This document shows positions 21,261 to 33,590 of a stretch of 64,000 bases of DNA, piece after piece. Each line of letters opens with the position of its first letter. Positions within the stretch are counted from its first letter, which is position 1. Source of the DNA: Saksenaea vasiformis B4078 (lineage: Eukaryota > Mucoromycota > Mucoromycetes > Mucorales > Saksenaeaceae); assembly GCA_000697055.1 (NCBI GenBank), contig JNDT01001351.1:1-64000 (forward strand), in the 5' to 3' direction. Made by a program: the position numbers and the translations under genes. The notes under the pieces were generated by a model. The model was not told the DNA's origin. It did not search any database and saw nothing but the letters and a program-made list of their open reading frames with translations.

Positions 21261-24008
21261 ACAAGCAAGGTCCTTGTTAGTTTATATTGTATTAAGTAGT
21301 TTGTATTTCCTCCTAAAAAGAAAAGAAAGAAAAATGGAATTGTATAGTTGGGTGCCTGGTGCATTCTTGTTGAAACTCCCCCAAAACGAAAACTTGTTCA
21401 ATTTTTTGTATCTTAAAAAAATCAATGATGATTTATCTTTATATATCAATAGCACCCAGCTTTAAAAGTATTTTACACTCTCTTCCTTTGGTCAAATATA
21501 AGATGGCAAGCTCTTTCTCTACGGATGAGCTCATCTTGGGCTTTGAAGTGTGAAATTTGCACACTAAGTGCTAGTCGACAACTTTAAATGGCATCTGTGG
21601 TCCACATGCTTATGCAGCATTGTCGATGATGATGACGGACAAACCTTTCTTGACACAAGAACGAAAATGCAAGTGAAGATCTTGATTTTATGGAAAAAAA
21701 CAGCGCGAGATAGAAACCTGTTCAAAGACTAAAAAAAAAATTGACAACCTTTAGGGGACTTGTTTGTAAACCACGATCTGTTTCTTTTAAGGAAAAAGGG
21801 AAGTATTTTAGGGCCAGTGGGCTCCTGCTCTACGACCTTTCCATTCCTGGACAATTCCTGACAGTAGCAAAGACGAAGCTTTGTACTAAAGAGCACCGTG
21901 CCACGCAGAGTTTCTCTCTCTTCTTGCTTTGGTAAAGGGAAAATTACATTGAGTTGTAATGTATAAAACACGTTGCTATGTACAGACTGCCATGTGGGGA
22001 AAAAAATAGGTTTCCAGGCACAAATAGCTTTGGGTGTGTCTCCATAGTGCTAAGTACTACCTTGGGTTGGTCAAAGTTGCCATCCAACCTTCTTTTTTTT
22101 TTCTTGCCAATAGCAGCAGAGCGTTCCACAGCAAAAGGATTGGTGCAATGACGACAGGCGCAGTTTGTTTTTCCTTCCACATGAAAACGACTTGGGTTCG
22201 TGGGATATGGATTCGTCGGATTTACCCAGCAGTGAATAGCATTTGTTGTCCTTAAACGAACTGTGATCGACAGTAATTAAAAAAAAGGGGGGGGGCGAGG
22301 AATGGCTTCCGCAGCGTCTACTAATAATTTTTTTTTTTCAATGGATGGGGTCCGACCGCGAGAAAATGGATACCTTCCTCCAGTCACAATTTGTAACTTG
22401 GACTAGGTTTTTTCTTCAGTGCTTCTTTTCCCCGTCTATGTGTTTCAAACTGGATGGTTCCACAAGCACTTGCACTTCATGCTTCAAAAGCACGTTCCGT
22501 TTTTCCCTTGTCAACGGATTTACCGTTTCACTTCTGCATTCCCGGTAATTCAACGGCTTGCTTTCACTCAAAATTATTATTATTTTGTTTATCGGTGGTT
22601 TCAGTGTCCCTTAATTCTAGTAATGGCTAGGATGCATGCGTCTTCTTCTTTTTCTTCTTCTTCGCAGTTTGAGCAGCATGCAGTAATGATTGTTTGACTA
22701 GGAGCTGTATTTCTGGGATCCATCGTGTTGAACATAGACTCCATTGCCCTACATCGTACGATAACAGGGCGAACCCATCTGTATTACAGTATCACTGTTT
22801 CAGGAACCCACCAGGTGCTAGAAGAACTTACATAGTCCATGTGTTTTCTGCATTGCGGGATAGGAAGAGCTCGGAACTCAGTGAACTCATTTCAGATTGG
22901 CTACAAGAACACAGGGAAGACGGAGCGACTTCATCTCGGTTTCCATCCATCATGCAATACCACGCGCCAAGCGCCAGACTCAATGGTTTTTTGAAAGAAT
23001 GGCATCTGGTGTGGTCACTACTTCCCCAAAAGAACGGGTTCTTATTTCCATACATGAAGAGTCTGGGCGTCAACGGAGGAAGAAACAATCACGGTGGATG
23101 CATGGCCCAAATTCAAATCGAGTCGATTTTTTTTTCAGAATAATCTTAGCACGCTGATCTTATCTCTCTCTTCATCCACATTCTGCACTTCACATGGTAT
23201 CTGTTACAAAAGTCTTATCTCAATTACTAAACGTAATACCATGGATCCATGAACAACATTAACTTGGGTTCGTTTATTCTTTCAAAGTCACGTTATCCCA
23301 ACTATTTGGAATTTAGCTCAAAGGGGCATTCTGTCAATATGCTCAATTTCTACAGGTACGCCATCACGAGTCTAAAGAGAGAGAGAGAGAGAGAGAGCGA
23401 CAGGGAGGGAGAAAATGTCGTGATGGCCAAGTTTAAAGACATAGCCAAAAGTAGAAAGTAATATTTGTTTTATCGGAAATAAATCAAGGACTCCCCTTTT
23501 TTCTTTCTTTTACTGATCGTGCTACGGCCCAATCGGATGTGTCAATCATTACCGCAGATGCAGCCAGCACCAACTCCCCCTTTTTTTCTTCTTCTTACAT
23601 ACCAGCACCGAAAGTGAGGGATACATTCTCTGCAAAGTCCTGGATAACAACGCACAACCTTTCCAGAAAAAGAAGCGGACATGCTGTAGTGCAATCTGGA
23701 TTGTGTGTATGTGTGAGAAAGAGAGAGACAGAGAGATGCTGCCAGTGAAGTGATGAGCATCATTTCATCCTACATATTCTCTTCAATGATGCACAAGACC
23801 GACAGTGTGTCATTCATCGTAGGGGAGAAAAGGAGGCCGTTGTTGGGCTGGTTTTTATACAAATGCAAACGATACAACGGTTCTAATCGAAAGAGTTTCC
23901 AACGACCCGGTTTTGCCGTCTAAAATTGTTGCTAGAGCAACGAATACCAGGTATTCTTGTTAAATGTTATGTAAGGTGGCAAAAGGAGGACGGGAAGTCT
24001 AGTATCCA
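21261..24008. other. Gene-poor 2.7-kb spacer
   Basis: I see no supported gene. It holds simple repeats (G-run after poly-A at 22278-22296, GA repeat at 23377-23398, several T-runs). Plus-strand frames at 22694-23143 and minus-strand frames over the same bases are about equally open, which argues for neither. Confidence 0.5.
23377..23400. repeat. GA dinucleotide microsatellite
   Basis: About eleven GA units. Confidence 0.8.
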
Positions 24009-24904
24009 TTATGACTTTTTCCATTTTGTAATATGCATTTTTTGTAAATTTTCTTCTAATAACGTTGCTTGGGATTTTCCATGCAATTGATCTGTATTCA
24101 CAATCGGAGCAAAGAGATCTTTGTCGTCCCATTGCTTCACAGGGTTGATCTCATTGTCTTCAATGGAAGTTTGACTTGTGCCGGCTTGATCGGAGAATTT
24201 AGATAGGTTGCTGGACTGACTTGGTTGGGAAGAGAGATCACTTGTTTTGGAGCTAGAAGGACTCGCGTCGGAATAGAAAAGAAGGCTTTTGAATTCGGGG
24301 GTAGACGTCTTGTTTGGGTAGCGTGCGATCAACTGCTTTGTACGAATTTTTGCTGCAGCCAAACGCGTCGCTTCTTTAAGATGAGGCTCTACAATCCTAT
24401 TCACAGCATCATCGAATGAAAACTGTTGAAGCAAAAAAAAAAAGTGGTGTTAAGTTGGTGGATTCATCATCATAGCATGTAATTTTTTTGTCTTTACCCA
24501 TTGTCGGCGGTAGACATGTTTTTCGGGAAATTTAGCTGCGATATCCGTGATCTCCAATGCATAGACATGAAAGAGCGCCACGGTAATGGTTCCGACTTTT
24601 TCTGCAAACACCCCAACATAATCTTGGATTGAGCCTTTAATGCCTGCTTCTTCCCATCCTTCTCTCATGGCGGCGACTTGAAACTCTTCATGTGGTTTAA
24701 TTTTACCTCTGGGCTAGAATATATTAGTACCTCTTTTTTTCTTTTTTTTCTAGAAACACTTACAAAACCCCATCTGTCATTCTGGTATCGCGAGGTAATT
24801 AAAATAAACTGTTCCGTTTTTGCATCATAAGGGATACAACCGGCTAATCTTTCGATTCTAGTGTTCTTTTGTAGCCATGTACCAGATTGTTTTGAAACAT
24901 GCAT
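24009..24904 (-). CDS. Nudix hydrolase, diphosphoinositol-polyphosphate phosphohydrolase-like
   Basis: Three exons give about 265 residues. The Nudix box spans the first exon junction and reads G-K-I-K-P-H-E, then seven residues, then REGWEEAGI, which fits G-x5-E-x7-R-E-U-x-E-E-x-G-U. The REGWEEAG form and the preceding RWGF are typical of the fungal Ddp1/Aps1 branch that hydrolyses diphosphoinositol polyphosphates and diadenosine polyphosphates, and also acts on inorganic polyphosphate. The last exon adds about 110 residues rich in serine with no known domain. The ATG at 24904 is preferred. The ATG at 25000 would read through a T-rich stretch that resembles an intron end. It is divergent from the LC8 gene. 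Confidence 0.82.
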
Positions 24905-25151
24905 GTAATCCAGGAAAAAAAAAGAAGAGAAATACAGAAAACGAAGGGCAGAAGGAATGAGGTCGTTGAGTAACTGACCAGCTGTTTGATTTGTTAACAT
25001 GAAAAAATCTTTGCGTCAGCGCGCGCAAGTAAATTTACTATTATTATTATTTCGCGTTCATCTACCCATGATCTTCTTCTTCATGGGATGCAGTAACGCT
25101 TTCGATCCGATTTCTTTACCCAAACAATCGAGTACCTCTATCTCTTTAGGG

Positions 25152-25156
<5 letters not shown>

Positions 25157-25198
<42 letters not shown>

Positions 25199-25200
25199 TC
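25157..25200. repeat. AC dinucleotide microsatellite
   Basis: About 19 AC units between the divergent Nudix and LC8 genes, 230 bp upstream of the LC8 start. Confidence 0.9.
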
Positions 25201-25429
25201 TTACTTAGGGGAGGGGTTCAGCTTCAGGGATGGAGCGGAGATTAGTTGAGAAAAAAAATTCAACATAGTGGTAGGCGAAAAAAGAGGGGGGAAAACGTGG
25301 AGAGCGACGAGTGACTCGTGAATAACTAGACGAACTTTCTTCCTTTCCCTTCTTTTTCTTTCCATCAACTTTCAGGTAAGATGATAAGCTAATCCTATAG
25401 ATTGCATACTAAAGCAAGACAAAACAGAA

Positions 25430-25819
25430 TGACAGATTCGAAAGCAGTCATCAAGAGCGTCGACATGAGCGATGAGATGCAGCAGGAGGCAATTGAATGC
25501 AGCACTCAAGCATTGGAAAAATACAACATTGAAAAGGACATTGCTGCACACATCAAACGTGAATTCGACAAGAAATATGGTAAATAAAAAAACTTATTTA
25601 TAACTTCCTTCGTTGATAGATACTGATAAAAACCTGTATATTAGGTCCTACCTGGCACTGTGTTGTCGGTCGCAACTTTGGAAGCTTCGTTACGCACGGT
25701 AAGTTATAAAGATAAATTAGTTTTCATAAACAATCGTTGGCTCATGCATTGCAGAATCCAAGCATTTCATTTACTTCTATCATGGTCAGATCGCCGTTTT
25801 ATTGTTCAAGTCGACCTAA
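25430..25819 (+). CDS. DYN2: Dynein light chain LC8
   Basis: Three exons give the family's usual length of about 90 residues. The sequence has the conserved N-terminal helices ([28 protein letters not shown]), then [17 protein letters not shown] and the strand [19 protein letters not shown]8 is a homodimeric hub that clamps short peptide strands, including those of dynein intermediate chain and nucleoporins. It works in the cytoplasm on microtubule motors and other complexes. The start at 25430 (MTDSK) was chosen because upstream codons lie after a T-rich leader. It lies head to head with the Nudix gene. The length and motifs leave little doubt. Confidence 0.95.
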
Positions 25820-26105
25820 GAGAAAAGCACCGAAAATGTTTATTTTGTTTCTACACCACGTCCATAAATAAAACTGCAAGATTAAAAAAAAATATAACAG
25901 AGAATCAGGAGCGACAAAGGGCCAAAAAAGGGGTTTTATCTGTTATGTGTACACAGTGGAATAAGTTTAGAGTTATTGGATTGTTAAGGGTAACTTAAAG
26001 GATGCGAAACTGTTTGACACATGAAACAGCTAAGAATTCAAGTCAATGCTCGGGATTATCCAGATTTGTTGCAAATTTGGAAACCCTTTTTAGATTCCCG
26101 GTAGG

Positions 26106-26115
26106 TATATATATA
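26106..26115 (+). promoter_or_regulatory. TATA-like box upstream of the AEC transporter
   Basis: TATATATATA run about 100 bp before the ATG at 26211, followed by a pyrimidine-rich leader. Confidence 0.45.
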
Positions 26116-26210
26116 CAAGCGGCTGTCCAACTAATTTTTTTTTTCTTCCTCTTCTTCTTTAATCAACCTTCTCTCTCTCTTTTTTTCTTATCTTTTGTTT
26201 GCCATTTTGA

Positions 26211-27767
26211 ATGTTGAATCTAATTATTGCTGCCATTCAGGTAATTCATCGTAAGCGGTCAATTGAATGCTTAATGTTGTTTTGTAAAGGCTATCCTTCA
26301 AGTCATGGTCATCGTCTTCTTTGGCTTTTGCCTGACGCGAATGGGTTATTTTAATATGGAGACACAAAAGGTAAACAAATGTTGTATTTTATGCTTTTTG
26401 GCTCTTAAACATCGTTTTTGTTTTTCTATTCTATTTAGTGGCTGTCGAAACTGAATCTGGTGTTTTTCACACAGTGTTTATTGTTTTCCAATATCGCTTC
26501 GACCATTTCCTTAGACAAATTACTTGCATTCTGGCCTATTCCCGTCTTCTATGTGATCTTTGGTATCCTCAACTATACATGCAGTCAGGCAACCACACGG
26601 ATAGCCGGCCTCAATGCTGGGTATAGACGCTTCGTTTTGGCTTGTGTCATGTTCTCCAACACCAATTCGTTACCGATCGCTACGATATCCAGCTTAGCTG
26701 TGTCGGAAGCGGGTAAAATTTTGTTTTGGAATGCCGAAGATACTCAGGAATCAGTCGCAGCGAGGTATTCTAAAAAAATGAAAAAAAATGAAAAACTTTG
26801 CAAATGCCGATACTGACCGACATATCATGCACTATTTTTTTTTATTAGAGGTATTTCATATACTTTATTCTTCGCTATCTTTGGCAATCTGGTCCGTTGG
26901 TCTTACGGTTACAATCTTCTGCAAAGACGTAAAGGCGACGACATTGATCAACAAACATTGGGTGATGAGGAAGCAGAAGTAACAACACCGCCTTTGTTGA
27001 CAACCCCCGTCTTTGGTTATCAGTCAACGGATTTGACGAGAGCTTCTTCGACTTCTTCCTTATCGATTTCGAACGAACCCGATCTGGCACGATCCGCTCG
27101 GCGACTGAGTTCAGCCACCTTGGCGGCCCAAGCGGAGGATAGCAAGATCGTCGATGAGACAACAGGTTTGCTTGGCGTTCCAGCCACTACTGCTTCCTCG
27201 GAACCGGCTTTGTACCGATTTGCCCGTTGGTTCCATAGTTTCATGTCTCCACCCTTGTATGCTGCTATGCTTGCCTTAGCTGTGGGTTTGTCACCCCTCA
27301 AGGGATTACTGTACGACAAGCAATCCTTCCTTTATCCGTCTTTCACCAAAGCCATTGAGACGTGCGGAAAGGCTGCCGTGCCTTTAATCCTGACTTGTCT
27401 CGGTGCGCAGCTGACCTGTATCGCTCAATCGCAACATGCCGCCTCTCCCGCGATGAAAAAACCCGTGGGTCTTGCCATTTTCTGTCGTATGTTCCTTGCG
27501 CCTTTGGTGGTTATCCCAACCGTCGTGCTTTTTGTCATGTATGGTTCCAAATGGTCCACGCTTGCAACGGATCCCGTGTTCAACGTCATGATGATTGTAC
27601 TCGGCTGTTCCCCGACGGCGATCAATCTCGTGCAGATTACGCAAGTCAACAACATCTTTGAAGAAGAAATGTTGCGTATGCTCTTCTGGAGTTATGGTGT
27701 CGTATGCGTTCCCGTCTGTACATTTACTGTGTTTGTAGCTCTTACTATCGTTGCCAAACTACTGTAA
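26211..27767 (+). CDS. Auxin efflux carrier (AEC) family membrane transporter
   Basis: Four exons give about 470 residues. Five hydrophobic helices lie in the N-terminal half (from MLNLIIAAIQ and VMVIVFFGF to VRWSYGYN), a hydrophilic loop of about 100 residues rich in S, T and E lies in the middle, and five helices lie at the end. Both halves carry the family's NxxxLP- and GxP-like breaks (NTNSLPIATI and GCSPTAINLVQI). This is the Mem_trans/PIN-like fold, as in yeast ECM3 and its relatives. The substrate of fungal members is not established, although ER localisation is common. The first exon encodes only ten residues before a 49-nt intron. Downstream is a 1.6-kb empty spacer. Confidence 0.88.
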
Positions 27768-29347
27768 ATTTTTTTTTTGCATGTAACATATACCCAAAAC
27801 AAATCTCATACACACACATATAAAAAAAAAAAGGAAGAATGCGGTGTGGCCTGTCACCGTGTTTTGAATGTCGTACAATTGCCCAGACCGAACTCATTGA
27901 TGCAGTTCCAACTATTCCTTTTATGGTTATAGTACCCTTTTTTTCTTCATCCCTGGCCAGAGGACGGGAAGTGGCACAAAAAACGTGTACAGATGTGCAT
28001 TGATCATCTGAGAAACTAAATAAACAAAGCTGCAGATAGAAACGATCCCAAATGAAAAAAAAAATTTTTTTGACCTGCCCTTTGTTTGTTTTATTTTGCA
28101 TTCTATAGAGAAGTTTCTGCATAGCTTTTTTAATGCGCTTGGTGTTACAGCATAACAATCCGCACTATGGAATTTCCATTGTTGCACGGAAATAAAAAAA
28201 ATAGAAGACTAAGTTCGACCCTAGCCACACCTTTTTGCTGGTTCAGACAACTCGGGAGGAGAACCACTCATACTCCCCACGTGCAGACAACTACTCGATC
28301 GGCTCTGTCTCAATTGAGAGACTCTATTTTATTTCAGTAACCGACACACTAAAAACATGAACCCACTCCGCACCCCGATAGCATCATCAGTCGTCCAAAT
28401 CTCGATAGGGAAAAAAAGAGATAGACAGAGAGAGATAGAGTTTACTGGCTTATCGTATACCTGGCGATTTGTTTGACAAGTGTACAAAGTTACCAAACAA
28501 AGAAAAATGGCCCGAAGTAAACAAAACCGCCTTTTTTTACCCCAGCATTAATCACTTTTTTTCTTTTTAATTCATCTCTGTTTTTGGACGATGATCTACA
28601 AAGTACTGGCAAAAAAAAATGGCTACTGCATTAACTTTACCTCCATCTTTTTACTTTATGGTTGCGATACTCCATGAACAAACAACCTTTGCCCCAATAG
28701 AGGCACTAGAACTTGTTTAGTCTGAGAAAAAATGACAGCCAATTGGTCAATGCTTGGTCACTCAAACCAATGCCGTTTTGATTGTTAGTCACAACCAATG
28801 GATAAGAAGTAACTTTGTTGCATTCTGCAAAAAAAAAAAAAAAATAAAACAAAATAGCAAAACCAGCTATGCAGAATCACATTGCAGAAAAAAAAAATGA
28901 AGATACCATTACTGCATAAGGAATATATAGATTATTAATTTCTGTGCAAAGAGATTTAAACCACGCACCATGGCGCAAGCAGCAGCAGAATAATACACAT
29001 CATTATCACCTAGAGTATCTCCGATGGCACATTCAAGGGGTTTCCGTAGACGTGGATCAGTAAACAAACACGGTGTAACTCCAATTCGTCATGGTAGTCT
29101 ATGCAACCGTTTGACGGGACCGCAGTAAAAATTCGTAAGACCCAACAAAAAGAAAAACATCCGTAATGGCATAACTTCCCGTCAATTCGGGATGACAGCC
29201 GTAACTTTCCCATCAGCTAATGCTGAGTTGTGTTTTCATCATGTTTCTACTGGAGTATAGGGAATCATTTGCTAAACAAGAACATTGTCCTTTGTATAAC
29301 CTGAAAGCTGCGGCAGCATACCACGCGGCTGCTCGTACAGCCCGCAA

Positions 29348-29379
<32 letters not shown>

Positions 29380-29404
29380 GACACGAGAAGAAGGTTGACG
29401 ATGG
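27768..29404. other. Spacer without recognisable gene
   Basis: T- and A-run rich sequence. Minus-strand frames at 27745-28187 read through poly-A/T runs and look like noise. A GAAA tetranucleotide repeat lies at 29349-29380. Confidence 0.5.
29349..29380. repeat. GAAA tetranucleotide microsatellite
   Basis: About seven GAAA/AAAG units. Confidence 0.85.
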
Positions 29405-30080
29405 TTACGCTCGGTTTTTGATCAAGAGGGCCAGTCGGGATATTTTGCCGTCTGATAACTGCATATCTTTATCCTGCAAAATGCCGGTAATCTCTGCGTC
29501 ATGAACACGTTGAGCATCAGGCGCGCACGGAGCAACCAGACCAAATTGAGTACATACACAACGCATCACTCGTAATTTTCGAGGACGTCTAATGACGCGA
29601 AGCATACTGTTTGCGAGAGTAAATTTCCGCACTGTATCATCTGATACCAATGCATCCATTCCTTTGCTATACGCGTCGATATAGCGTATGTAATCTTTCA
29701 CAGTATGCTATGTTCGCTTTCCTGGCGAGGATGCGAACCGGAGGCCCCTTTGGACGTATACTTGCAATTGTGTTGTACGTTTGGCTAGGCATCTACGCAC
29801 ACTGTTTCGATCCACTTATATTCACCGTGGGAATTTTGGATACAAGCCCAACCAAGCATATGTGGTCAAGGAACGATTCTTGCAAGGCTGATTGTTGGTA
29901 GCCGAAATCCGGTTGCAAAGCGAGACAATGCTGAGCACAGCACTCAGGATACTCGAAGCCATCATGTTCACAAGGCAACCACCCTTCTTGCCTTCTCTTC
30001 CCGGGCTTCCATCTACATTGTGCAACAGGTCTCTTTCCTCCATGGTACGACCTTGCACTAAAGTTCTTCCCACTGTTTTA
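29405..30080 (-). pseudogene. Decayed Tc1/IS630-type DDE transposase
   Basis: Pieces of the C-terminal half of a fungal DDE_3 (Tc1/mariner-like) transposase can be read in shifting frames on the minus strand. First comes a stretch with MEERDLL, DGSPGREGKKGGC and then CCAQHCLALQPDF, matching the family's M-x-x-x-L-x-E-R-G-L-x, DGxPGRxGK and CCAxxxLxxQPDF blocks. Further on is YIRYIDAYSKG, matching the near-terminal RYMDAYxxGL block. Frameshifts and stops separate the pieces, and the HCE catalytic region is unreadable. The upstream half, including the first two acidic residues, was not found. This is a dead fragment. Confidence 0.65.
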
Positions 30081-31792
30081 CGCGACCATCCTTTCTTGTT
30101 GTCTTGTCTTGTTTCCTAGAATGTCCAGACGTGGTAAAATTCGGTACCACGGTGCCGATGCCTATCTTTCTGCCGATTGTCGTGCGCTATGCAAGCAAAG
30201 CATCACCGAGGTAAGCAGTGTGTGGCATGTTGATTGATAAAAGATAAGCAATCCCGTGCAAAATGCCTTGAATTTTGGAATGACTTGTCCAAGTTGCGTC
30301 ACGAGATAGTTAGAGGCCCAATAATAACCCACGCCGCGTGATTCAGTGTAGAGACACTGTCAAGACGTCTGGCCTCTATGAGGCACAGTCTGATGGTAAG
30401 CGCGCTGGGACTCTCCGGCTATTATGGAAAGACAGGCTCCTTGGAAACGCGCTTTGTCGCGATCATCTTTTTCTACCGTTTGTGCAGTTCCGGTTTTATT
30501 ATCGTTTCAATTGTCATCACCTGTCTAATCTTCCATGCACGTTAGTTTAGACGTCATAGATCTCGGGCAAAAGACGCATGTGTGAAGTAGATAAGATCAT
30601 CGGCAGCAAAGATGATGTGATTCGAGGATTGGCTGCATATAAAGGAACACATACAGTTCCGGACGTCACGCTTCGGGAAAGTTGGAATGGCTTCCTCTTC
30701 AACCCGTATCCCTATCACCGGCATAAAAAAAACTTTCCTCAGAACTTGCCATCGTGACGCATAACTTTATACTAAGTTCACTAGAGTTCATTTAGCGTGA
30801 TTGACAAACCGACTGCATTGTTTCTCATTCTGCAACGCCCTGTCATCGAACCATACATTGTCGCGACCGTCATTTGCATAGAAAACGGATCATCGATACT
30901 GTCTTCTTGATGTCTGTCACAATAGCTGGTTTGACTACGGATTTCCATGGAATTCGACCATAAATTCTTTGCCTCGCGTCATCTTTTCAGTCCAGGCTCG
31001 TCGATACATTACGTTGTCATCTCGCTCGTGTCCATCGCAGTAAATTAAGTTGCCATGTCAACATTTTATACTAGTTACTCTTTTTGCAGATCTCCCACGA
31101 AGTTCGTTAGTGATAGCATGGTTACTTCCTAGTAAAAAAAAAAAAAATTGGGTCTGCATGTTCACGCCTCTTCACAAGCTTTAATTTTACTTGACAACTT
31201 TAAATGAAAAGACATATCGTGTCGTGATGGAAACTGAACCCACTCGTAATTCACGGTCTTGGAAACAGCTGAAAACTGCAAAATAGGGCGAGGGATGAAG
31301 TAAACGAGAAAGTTACTGTGATTCCACCTATGGATCTCGTACAGCAGGTCATTGTTACACAGGAAAACAGAAGAATCAGCGCCGGAACTGGGAGAAGATC
31401 TCCATCAGGACAAGTTTTGATAGTCAATCTTAGTCTTTGACTACATTGTACTTTTGCGAAGAATAAATATTGGCATACTAATGAATAGTGTTCTTTAATA
31501 TGTACATGTTATACTCTAGAGAAAAATCTGCTTGTGACTTCTCAAAAACACATCAAATATTGGGCGTTCGAAAAAGTTCCTGGACAAAAAAGCGGGGATT
31601 GACAGAATCGGGAGTTGAACTAAAGGTGACCGCGTATACAAGTAGGCCCCCCCGTATCTCACTATTCCCTTATTACTTTCCAATGAAACCGATCGCTTCT
31701 CGTAGCTTAATCTCTCATCTACCGGCATCTCTTCCCTAATTTCTTTTCTTTTTTGCCTTTTTCTTTTTTTTTTCCCCTCCTAGTAGCAACAG
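30081..31792. other. Spacer, probable transposon debris
   Basis: Only short frames, the longest at 30338-30550. One piece after an acceptor-like TTTCCTAG at about 30119 is open for about 30 codons and ends at a GTAAGC donor at 30210, but it links to nothing. Context on both sides (two transposase relics) suggests decayed mobile DNA. Confidence 0.45.
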
Positions 31793-33590
31793 ATGGATAT
31801 TCGCCTCAAAATGCCACCAAATTCGCAATCGCTGGTGCATGTACAGCTGCTTAATTTTCCACCAGAGAAAAGGTATGAAGCTAGCTATAACCAATTGTAC
31901 ACGCCTAAATACTAACTGCTGCTCGAACATCAGGGCCCGCCTTGAAAACCTGTTTCAGATGTGCGTAATACCCGGTCCAAGACAGCCGTACGACGTTATT
32001 ACATACCTCGAACCTCTGCTCCAAGAACTAAAGATATTAGAGAGCGCCGGCATGATAGTGAAGATACCCGGAGAAGAAACGCCGTACTGTGCGAAGGTCC
32101 ATGTGCTTTTTGTGTATGGTGATATACCAGCAATCGCAAAGCTGTGTGGTCACAATGGCCACAAATCGCGGTACGGATGCTGACTATGTGTCAGTAGAGG
32201 GGCAGAACCCTCTTGGACATGGGATGTACCATGTGCCGGCGTCACATCTAGCGCCTACCAGAACTGCACAGGATTTTGCCAACAGCAATCCTCAGCATGG
32301 CATTGACAAGCAATCAGCATTTGCCACTCTGAAGACCTTCACAGGGCCCGAGTTCTTTACTTATGACGAGATGCATGGCATTTGCCATGGCATCGATCAT
32401 CAAATCTGGCGTGTGGTATTGGGAGGATACCCGTATGACGACGAGGCACCAACACCCTTTGGGCTCGATAACATCACTTGCAGAGAGATTGGGGCGGCAA
32501 TTTTAAATTCGAAGTCGCTGGTTCCGAGTACGTTTGATGGCGCTTGGCGGGACATAAACCGACGTGCTGGAGTGTTACGGACTGTTGACTGGCAGGATTT
32601 CCTCTTATATGCCATGCCCACGCTCGTGGTGAATGGGATCCGAGATATTGAAGCAAAAGCGGCATTTATAGCACTCGTGAATGCTGTCACCAAGCTTCTC
32701 CAATAGGGGACTACACGACGATGATCTTCAGTACATCGAAATTCGCATCAACAAATGACACAACTAACTTGCTCGGCCTACATACACGCAAGTGAATTTC
32801 CATGCAGATATTCACGGTTAATCAGCACCTGCTTCGGCGCGCGACTGCAGTAATTCGTTAAGTACGGTCCTTTGCGTTATTGCAGTTCCCGCACAATAGA
32901 ACGCGCCATCGGTGAGATCAAGCACCGCATCAGCGCCACGTTCGAGGTGGGTTGATGTCTAATCAACAGTTGCTCCTCGGCAATCGTCCCTCGACATCTT
33001 CCTCCTACTCGATCCACCGCCGATGCCGGTTGCGTATCAACGCTAGGGCTACAAATATGATTGCCCAGTTAAGCACGTAAGCGATAGATCCGTAGACAAG
33101 TAAGTTGCATCCTATAAAGCTTTCCAAATGTTAACATGTAAAAAAGGTTCGCAGTTCATAGCGCAAACGCAGAAGCTCGTGAAGCAGAAGCTGTAGCTGT
33201 TGAAGACGATACAGGGAAACCACGTAGGCATCGAAGTATGGGGTCCCTTCCGCATGGCTTTCGTCAACCCAATTCCATCGTCTCCCAGTGTTATTATCAA
33301 AGCACTGAAGATTCCGGTTAGCCAGTTGAATGACGATGTCCAACTTGGCAACAGGCTCTTTCTCGATGGTACAGTTCTGGAATCGTCTGCAATGAAGGCC
33401 AGGAGCACGACGCCGCCTACTGTGTCAAGCTAAGCATTACGGTTCATGATATTTCCGGGGCAGACAAAGTGCCCGGCTACAAGAGCGTGATTACTTTGGT
33501 GAAGTCATTACAGTTATCTGTCCCATACGTAGGGCGGCGAATCCTCCGGGTGGTTGGCATTGAATGGCTGATTGGTCCAGCTTGAGGTCG
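31793..33590 (+). pseudogene. Decayed Tnp2-type (CACTA-like) transposase
   Basis: The first exon (31793-31872) and second exon (from 31934) join in frame over an intact intron and give LLNFPPEKRARLENLF, VIPGPRQPYDVITYLEPLL, DIPAIAKLCGHNGHKSRYGC. This is the conserved core of fungal Tnp2-like transposases, including the region that ends in a cysteine-rich cluster. A TGA then follows the GC pair and the sequence continues in another frame from about 32180 to 32706 (VEGQNPLGHGMYHVP onward). Later fragments in changing frames (IFTVNQHLLRR at about 32808, RTIERAIGEIKHRISATFE at about 32890, HDAAYCVKL at about 33408) follow the family order. Several frameshifts make this inactive. The length of the remaining open pieces suggests moderate age. 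Confidence 0.7.

Noticed and set aside
22694..23143. 149-codon plus-strand frame downstream of the homeobox gene
   Set aside because: Minus strand is equally open over the same bases, no motif or splice partner; a faint likeness to a homeodomain (DWLQEH) fails further along.
24905..25000. Upstream ATG at 25000 as start of the Nudix gene
   Set aside because: The added residues come from a T-rich stretch resembling an intron end; the family begins near the ATG at 24904.
27745..28187. Minus-strand frames of 86-137 codons downstream of the AEC gene
   Set aside because: They run through poly-A/T stretches, have skewed F/K-rich composition and no recognisable motif.
31600..31640. Possible tRNA B-box (GTTCAACTCCC on the minus strand)
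   Set aside because: The flanking bases do not pair as a T-arm and no acceptor stem or A-box is found.
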